Shown piece by piece: positions 57,735 through 64,000 of a stretch of DNA of 64,000 bases. The stretch covers positions 62,001 through 126,000 of the forward strand of contig JAQFVV010013383.1 in assembly GCA_028023455.1 (NCBI GenBank). Reading direction: 5' to 3'. Positions within the stretch are counted from its first letter, which is position 1, and each line of letters opens with the position of its first letter. A model generated the notes under the pieces. That model did not search any database. It was given only the letters and a program-made list of their open reading frames with translations, and was not told the DNA's origin. The DNA comes from Epiperipatus broadwayi. Its lineage: Eukaryota > Onychophora > Udeonychophora > Euonychophora > Peripatidae. A program made the position numbers and the translations under genes.

Positions 57735-59115
57735 AAGATGTGATATGCTGAACTATTCCCATCATTTATGGAGTGAATGTTTAATGTATAGACAATTTTA
57801 AACTTTGTTTAAACTTACCAAATACAAACAACTTGTTAGTAATAACACCCTAATAGACAATACAGGTTAGTAATTACAAACATTTTGAGTAGTATTATTC
57901 TCCACTCTTCTTCAGGTGTTGCTGGCTATATGCACAGTGCCAAAATATTCATTTAGAAGTTGAACTCACACCTTTAGATTCTTGAATATCAAATTTAAGG
58001 CAAACACTCTACCAACTGAGCTATTCTCTCAAAGGCAACATATAGCAGAAATTTGATATATTTATATATGAGGGTTGATTCAAATCCTCCTGAAAAGCAC
58101 TAAACAAGAAAATGTAATATCAGTATGGAACAGAGCAAAGGAAGTTGTTTTTTCAGAAACCAGTGATTTGGAAAAAGAAAAGATTCACATAGAACAAATG
58201 CTTATGAAGAATGGCTATCCATCAGCAGTCATCAGGAAAACCTTCAATAGACAATACAAAGAGACAACAAGAGAAAACAATTATTGGTACAGTAGTGTAT
58301 CCATACATACCAGAAATGATGAACAAATTTAAAAAAAATCTGCAGTCAATATAACATTAGAACTGTTTTCCAAAGCCATACCACACTTCGAGGAATGCTT
58401 ATTTCTACTAAGCCTAAACTGGAAATGCTGAAGAACAAAAACTGCATCTATGAAATACCATGTGAATGTGGAAGGAAATACATTGGTGAGATCTGTTGCC
58501 TTGTTGAACAGCAATTGAAAGAGCATAAACTAATGATTTAAAGAGAAAAACATGTGTCTACTATAGCAGATCATGTATGTACTCATGACCATATGTTTAA
58601 TTGAGAAAATACAAAAATATTGGATAAAGAGGGAAAAATGCATAGAAGAAAATTCAAGGAAGCTGCCAGCGTGGCAATACACAATGTATGGAAGCCTCTA
58701 ATTAATCTTGCTCTTAAGAAAAAAAAAATAAAAAAAAAACAAACTAATTAGTCTTGCTAAAAAAAATAAAAAAAAAAATTGAAGGGCTCAGGAGGATTTG
58801 AACCAATATATCAAATTTCTACTATATGTTGTCTTTGACAGAATAGCTCAGTTGGTAGAGCGTTTGCCTTAAATTCGATATTCAAGAATCTAAAGGTATG
58901 AGTTCAACTTCTAAGCGAATATTGTCACTGTGCATATAGGCCAGCAACACCTGAAGAAGAGTGCAGAATAATACTACTTGAAACATTGTATAATTACTAA
59001 CCTATATTGTTTATTTGTCTGTTATTAGTAACAAGTTGTTTGTATTTGGAAAGTTTAAAATTTTCTATACATTCAACATTCACTCCATAAATGATGGAAA
59101 TAGTCCAACATATCA
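57735..59115 (+). mobile_element. Penelope-like element, 5'-truncated, between inverted terminal repeats (family C)
   Basis: Two ~345-bp terminal repeats in opposite orientation (57735-58085 and 58790-59115) enclose the end of a PLE reading frame. Each arm contains, from inside outward: GGTTGATTCAAATCC, a tRNA-like module (AGAATAGCTCAGTTGG, GTATGAGTTCAACTTC), the minimal hammerhead-like motif, ATTACTAACCTATATTG, and CCATAAATGATGG with AACATATCATATCTTA at the end. The plus-arm ribozyme (58947-58991) has ACAU in place of ACGU and a stem I mismatch. The minus-arm copy (57876-57919) has lost G12. Confidence 0.8.
58075..58725 (+). pseudogene. PLE RT-endonuclease linker and GIY-YIG domain
   Basis: First frame (58075-58332): EKEKIHIEQMLMKNGYPSAV, then IRKTFNRQYKE, the linker after the RT. 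After a frameshift in an A-run near 58330 the sequence continues QYNIRTVFQSHTTLRGMLIS, KPKLEMLKNKNCIYEIPCEC and GRKYIGEICCLVEQQLKEHK, giving the GIY half (CIYEI), the conserved cysteines, the YIG half (KYIGE) and the HK of the catalytic helix. Further in-frame stops interrupt AIHNVWKPLINLALKKK at the end. RT itself is missing. A GIY-YIG nuclease nicks DNA to prime retrotransposition; this copy cannot. Confidence 0.8.
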
Positions 59116-60230
59116 TATCTTATAATATACCATCATTACAAACCTGCCCATCCGACTTTGGACTACTAAAGGTCATAAATGCAGCATAAATTGGGAGTGT
59201 GTATATATGCTGCTACTGCTAATTTACAAGAAACTTAAGTATGAAAATTAAGGTGGGAGAATAGGCCATCTCTTGGAGAGGAATATGCATGATTCTTTTC
59301 TATTGATTGAGTTTTTGTCACCTGAGATATGTCATGCCTATTTAATTTTTTGTTTGATGTTGCATTCAGTGCACACAATGTTGACAGGTGAAGGAACAAA
59401 GAGATTACCAATTGTAGAAAAATGCTAGAAAATATTGTATGTGTGTGTCTGTGTTTGTTCTAGCTTTATTATATAGGTATATGTGTTAGGCTATATACAT
59501 AGATAAGTTTGGCAGAGATTCCCCATAGTAGACCGAAAGGCACATGGATTCCTGGCATTTGATCTGTTTAAAAATATATTTTATAAAAGCTTTTCTCTAT
59601 AAATTCTTCGTATATCTATTATTATTAATTATTAGTTGAATAATCCCAAATTAAGATCGGTTACTCAGAGGGTTGTTGCAATGATTATAAAGTAATTGTA
59701 AGATGCTGCAGTCTTGGCCAAGATGAGCAAAATGTGTCATCTAAAGCTGCTGAGTTTATGGTTTATAATGGCATTTCATTAGTTTACTAACAATTGTCAA
59801 ATATGCTTGTGAATTGATTGATATACAATTCAAATCACAACTATAGTACTTAAAATTTCAGAGCTGCAAATTTATTAAAGTTAGCATAGGTTTAAATCCT
59901 GACACATTTTACAATGTTCAAATCACTACCCCCAAAACATCACAATTGATTACAACAGCTACTAAATAAAATACAATGAGAAAATTACTTCCATAAAAAC
60001 AGCTTTTTTACACATTGACTTTGCTTTGTAGTATCTGTAAAATAAATGCTTTCAGAGTGAAAATCAATAAAGATAGAAATGAGTTAAGTATTAGAAGTCT
60101 TTAATAAAATAAATATATACACTGTGATATTTTATCAATCCAGAAATAATTGTTTTAAAATTAAAAACAGTACTTCTAATAGTTAAGATAAAAACTTGCT
60201 TTTTTACTATAAAAAAATAACTAACAAACT
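59116..60230. other. AT-rich interval, nothing assigned
   Basis: Contains AGACCGAAAGGCACATGG near 59532 and GCTTTTCTCTATAAATTC near 59589, faintly like the family E fragment at 7.5 kb. No exon recognised. Confidence 0.3.
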
Positions 60231-60233
60231 GAA

Positions 60234-60244
60234 TTTATTTTATT
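60234..60244 (-). terminator. Two overlapping AATAAA signals after the 60.3-kb exon
   Basis: On the minus strand AATAAAATAAA lies about ten bases after the TAA at 60256. Placement fits a polyadenylation signal for the upstream exon, though the spacing to the stop is very short and the DNA is AT-rich. Confidence 0.4.
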
Positions 60245-60255
60245 GGACTTTCATA

Positions 60256-60434
60256 TTACAAAAGAATATCCACCATGTCATTTACATCAAAGAAAGCCAG
60301 AGTTACTTCTAGAGTATTTATGACATCAGTTATCTTTTTGCATGTTGAATCAAGGCTAGTGACAGCTTGAATAGTTTGTGGCAAAATATGATTATTTTTT
60401 GCAAATTTATTATTAAACATTATTTTCAGAACAA
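60256..60434 (-). CDS. Candidate terminal host exon, product unknown
   Basis: On the minus strand, the acceptor CTTTCAGTAATCAG precedes an open stretch of about 58 codons ending in TAA (60256-60258). It begins VLKIMFNNKFAKNNHILPQT, continues IQAVTSLDSTCKKITDVINT and ends LEVTLAFFDVNDMVDILL. Codon choice and the regular helical pattern are unlike the random AT-rich frames around it, and polyadenylation signals follow. I take it as the last exon of a minus-strand gene whose upstream exons lie beyond 60.4 kb. A 21-bp microexon candidate (GAAAAACAGGACATGATTCAG-GT near 61415-61440) is possible. Protein family not identified. Confidence 0.5.
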
Positions 60435-61565
60435 CTGATTACTGAAAGAATTTTAAAATAAACAAATTAATGTGAAATTAAAAAAACAACAACTTGCAAT
60501 CAGATTTTACTGCAATAAGGTAAAAAATATTTTTCTTATTTTCTAACATGTAAGTTTAAATACTTTTAAAAAACATATCCTTAATACTGTTAATACAATT
60601 TTATTTTTATAATTATATTATATAATAATAAATTAACAAAAATATATTTTAATTTGAAAAAACAGTAATATAAATAAATAGATGAAAAATATTTCTCTCT
60701 CTTTAGCTTAATGCAAAAATGCCACTAAAAATTATCAAGCTGATACTTAAACTTTACTACTTATCTTTTTTTAATTACTCCTACCATCTATGGACAAAAG
60801 CTAAAACATAAATCACCAGTTGTTCACAGGGAAAGGTATAACACAAAATTACAATACAAATCTGCAGCTTTCAGTCCTTCTAATATAGCAACATATGTTA
60901 TGATTTATACAAAAATAGAAGCTCCACGAACATTAATGTATTCTAATCAAGCAAAAAATTAAATCGATTATAAATCAAATCTATAAAAATATTTTTTAGT
61001 TATTGAAATGATTTGTCATAAGAATAACAATATCTGCTTTGGTCTGTTTTATGGACTATTAAGATCTTACTCCCAATAACTATTAAACTCATGGCTAATA
61101 ATAAGTAGTTTTCAGAAGTTAAGCTTAAAATTCTGAATCTACAATGATTTTATTTCATTTGTAAATGTCAGAATGGACATGAGATTTAATTAATAAACAA
61201 ATATAAACTTATTATAAAGTCAATTCTTTTCAATTAGAACAAACTCATAAACATAGTCTCAAAATTCTTTAATGTTAAATAATATTTAAGTAATCCATTG
61301 ATTATACTTATATGAATATTATTATGATTCATTATATGTTCATTTTGTGCAATTAATTAATATATCTTTTTCTTCTTGGCACCATTTCTTTCTTAGCAAA
61401 ACATTTCAAAATACCTGAATCATGTCCTGTTTTTCCTGATTATATAATACAGAATGGATTTGTAGAATTATTTTTTGTTTTTCTATACCTAAACAAATGC
61501 TGTATCATTCTCTACTTTAAACGTACTTTTGATTCTTCATAGTATAATATGGGTAGTCTGATATC

Positions 61566-61566
<1 letters not shown>
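60435..61566. other. AT-rich interval, possible intron
   Basis: No repeat recognised. It may be intronic to the minus-strand gene ending at 60256. Confidence 0.3.
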
Positions 61567-61610
<44 letters not shown>

Positions 61611-61665
61611 ATATACCCACATAGCTTATATATATATATATATATATATATATAAGCTATGTGGG
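61567..61665. repeat. AT microsatellite with CCCACATAGCTT palindrome
   Basis: Two AT runs of ~36 and ~30 bp flank and contain the inverted pair ACCCACATAGCTTATA and TATAAGCTATGTGGGT. The right half of the pair is the PLE coding sequence for SYVG, so the left half is an inverted copy of coding DNA. Confidence 0.7.
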
Positions 61666-62091
61666 TTAATCTAATAAACGAATAAATGTCAGAATTAAGG
61701 AACACAGAAATGCTTTTAATCAAAAAATTAGCACATCAGTTTTTACTTCCCATTTTTTAGAAATTGGCCACAAACCTGATTTTGACAATACAAAAATACT
61801 TGCTAATTTGGAAAGATATGATTTAAGAACCATGAGAGAATTAAGTGAAATATTAAAGAGACCTACTGGTTTAAATAGGGCTGACGAAGAACAATGTATT
61901 CCAACTATGTGGAAACCTCTCATTTTATCTAATATTAACTTAAAATTAATAGGTGAAAAAACTGAGGGAAATAAGCATTTTGATAAGCCTCATATTGTGA
62001 ATGCTGAACTACTTCAAGTTGAATCTCATTTCTCATCTTGCACTGAGTCACATTATTGTTTGAGATCTAACAATTTTTCTTTCAAAAGATA
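61649..62091 (+). pseudogene. PLE GIY-YIG endonuclease, C-terminal part
   Basis: In one continuous frame: YISYVG, a TAA in place of the usual acidic residue, SNKRINVRIKEHRNAFNQ (the conserved R and EH of the catalytic helix), SVFTSHFLEIGHKPDFD, NTKILANLERYDLRTMRELS, EILKRPTGLNRADEEQCIPT and MWKPLI, then a diverged tail to TAA at 62090. This is the standard order of a PLE endonuclease C-terminus. The GIY half is gone, replaced by the AT microsatellite. It is more complete after YIG than the other three copies and belongs to a different PLE subfamily from the 42-kb one. Confidence 0.75.
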
Positions 62092-63533
62092 ACCTTGATA
62101 ATGGTGGTTGCTAGTCCGTCAAAATATCTGATTGTAATGCAAAATAATACAAGGTTTATTCCCAAATATGACAATTTATCTACATCATACAACCATTAAA
62201 ACATTAAATAATATATATATTGTGCCCTTTTCTATAGGTCAGTAATAATTCATAACAGTCAATTACTAAAAAATTTTAAATTTAGAATATGTTCTTTTAA
62301 TACATTAATTATATTAAGTCAATTATATCTTTAAAGTACAATTTGAAGCTAAAGAGAATATGTAGTATATAAAATCATTTAAAAATAGTTATATAAAGCT
62401 TAAAATATTGTTTCATATGGTTGTAAAAGCTGGCCATATTAAATAAAACAGCTATAAATAATTAAAAGTATATTTAAAAATCCGATTTTAATAGTGTAAA
62501 ACGTATGATTTAATAAATCCTATATTTAGATTTGTAATCATATTTAAATAATAAAAATTAATATAGTATATTTTAAAATAAACTTTATGATGGTGAAAAT
62601 TATATCTAATTCTATATTTTCTAAATTATTCTTCCAAATTTTTTATAATTATTTTATATAATATAATAAGTGTACCAATTTTATTAGTCTGGGCAGAGAA
62701 ATAGATTGAAAATCGTCTGTCAAAATTATTAATCACGTGATTTTTTAATGTATACTATCACACACGCTTGTTTGAATTAATAACAAAGTTTAAAATATTT
62801 TAAAAGTTATATTATAGAATTGGATGGAATTATTGCCTATCATAAAAGTAAATAGTATTAAACACTAAGTTAACTATTGTATGTAATGTTTTAAGTAATG
62901 TAATAAAGACGAATACAGATATATAAATATTAAATATTTTATTTAAATAAAAGTAGATAAATTGAATATTAAAAAAATGGAATAAGTTGTTAAATGTTGT
63001 TTTAAAAGTTATTTTAAATGTTTAAATAGTTTTAATAAAATAATAATTTATTTAAAGGTAATATTTTAAAATAATATTTTAGGTTCATTACGTCATCATT
63101 TTTTATTTTCAAATATAATTCTACTATAAATTGGAAATATGTAAATTTTTTTCTCAAGCTAAAGTAAGAATTGGCCAATAAGAATAGGTATCCTTACAGA
63201 CGATAAATATCATTGTAACTAAGTTATAGGGGGAGATTAATAATGTATTGAAACCGAAGAAAGGTAAATTATAACTATCAAAAGATAATATTTTTAAAAA
63301 TCTTTTATTTTAGTCAATTTTTTTTAGTATTTTCTTATAACTTTATCTGCAAAAAACTAATTGATAATTTTAAAAAATATTTTTTGCAAAAGATAGTATA
63401 AACTAAAAAAATATTTTAATAATTTCATTCAACATGCTTTGTTAAATTTTTTTAAAGTTCTTTATCAGTCGTATTTTATCTAAAAAGTTTAACCTAAACC
63501 ACGCAATAAAAAATGGATACACTATGAAATAAA
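62092..63533. other. AT-rich, repeat-poor interval
   Basis: Little but AT-rich sequence. A CACGTG-related ATCACGTGATTT palindrome lies near 62733 and a CCAAT box (ATTGGCCAATAAG) near 63172. This is the longest stretch in the right half of the window without recognisable elements and could be regulatory, but nothing decisive is visible. Confidence 0.3.
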
Positions 63534-63616
63534 ATGGATATAAATTGTAATGCTGAAGAAATGTTTGAATATTTATTGATACAGCTTTATTTATGCATAA
63601 CCGGAGAACTTTTTAG
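63534..63616 (+). CDS. Possible first coding exon, product unknown
   Basis: ATG at 63534 opens MDINCNAEEMFEYLLIQLYL, then CITGELFR, with a possible donor (TTTTTAG-GTACAT) after 63616. The CCAAT box ~360 bp upstream and the repeat-poor flank are compatible with a gene start. The unspliced frame runs on to 63719 through a poly-Lys stretch. Support is thin. Confidence 0.25.
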
Positions 63617-63719
63617 GTACATAAAAAAAAAAAAAACACAGCACGGACATCATAAGGAGTCTAATGAAAAAATTGGAGACACATTCTTATGCATAAGTTT
63701 ATTCAAGATTTATTTTTAA

Positions 63720-64000
63720 ATGGTAATAAGATAATTATATATTGCATGAATTATTTTATATAATATGATATTGAAAGGAGTAAAATGTTATATCCTTTCT
63801 AAAGGTAACATTTTAAAAAATATTTTCGAGTGCAAAATCTAAGAAAGAACCCAGGAAAATATGTTACAGAAACGTTTTGGTATTAAAATATCCGTTCTTC
63901 GAATTATTTAAAATGTACTTGGAAAAGATTTGTTCAAAAGTATTTGAAGTTTTATTTTAAAAGAGATTTATAAAAAAATACCAAACGAAAGTTTAAATGT
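63720..64000. other. AT-rich end of window, nothing assigned
   Basis: No repeat, RNA gene or convincing coding signal. Confidence 0.35.

Noticed and set aside
61567-61660. Centromeric or telomeric repeat
   Set aside because: The AT runs are short simple-sequence repeats with no higher-order array.
1-64000. Bacterial or viral origin of the window
   Set aside because: No dense coding, ribosome binding sites or viral genes; intron-like signals, LINEs, SINEs, hAT and PLE remnants indicate animal nuclear DNA.

Overview
This is a non-coding-dominated, very AT-rich window (well over 70% A+T by eye) from a metazoan nuclear genome. The retroelement set points to an invertebrate: RTE-type LINEs, Penelope-like elements (PLEs) with GIY-YIG endonucleases, hAT transposases of the ZBED/GTF2IRD2 type and tRNA-derived SINEs. 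An arachnid-like, cephalopod-like or other AT-rich genome would fit, but I cannot name the species. There are no operons, Shine-Dalgarno sites or CRISPR arrays.

Almost everything recognisable is mobile DNA. 0-5 kb: a broken hAT transposase gene, a tandem ~213-bp repeat with residual coding potential, and hairpin elements. 5-9 kb: three kinds of element carrying hammerhead-ribozyme (HHR) cores. 12-20 kb: a SINE with clear target-site duplications and several foldback elements, one with two HHR units head to head. 21-28 kb: LINE endonuclease and zinc-knuckle remnants, three candidate host exons, a truncated LINE insertion with a perfect 19-bp duplication, and a second hAT remnant. 29-36 kb: PLE-type inverted arms and a foldback whose second arm looks like corrupted sequence. 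36-43 kb: two PLE GIY-YIG fragments and the best-preserved LINE, an RTE-type copy on the minus strand. 45-53 kb: more HHR elements and RTE fragments. 54-62 kb: hairpin MITEs, a retroposed tRNA-Gly(UCC), a foldback PLE with GIY-YIG, a candidate terminal host exon, and a fourth GIY-YIG fragment cut by an AT microsatellite. 62-64 kb: little that is recognisable apart from a possible first exon.

The connecting theme is a set of unrelated-looking repeat families (called A-E here). Families A-D carry a CUGANGA...GAAA core, and in most families the bases after GAA are self-complementary: ACUAGU in B, ACGU in C, AGCGCU or AGCAUGCU in E. That is the layout known for PLE-associated hammerhead variants with reduced stem III. 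Families A-D repeatedly occur as inverted pairs whose two arms resemble each other more than other copies. This suggests a foldback step at insertion rather than chance pairs of insertions. No single autonomous element is intact: the GIY-YIG, reverse transcriptase and transposase genes are all truncated or frameshifted. Host genes are represented only by short candidate exons (about 15.1, 23.7, 24.2, 26.5, 60.3 and 63.5 kb) whose products I do not recognise.
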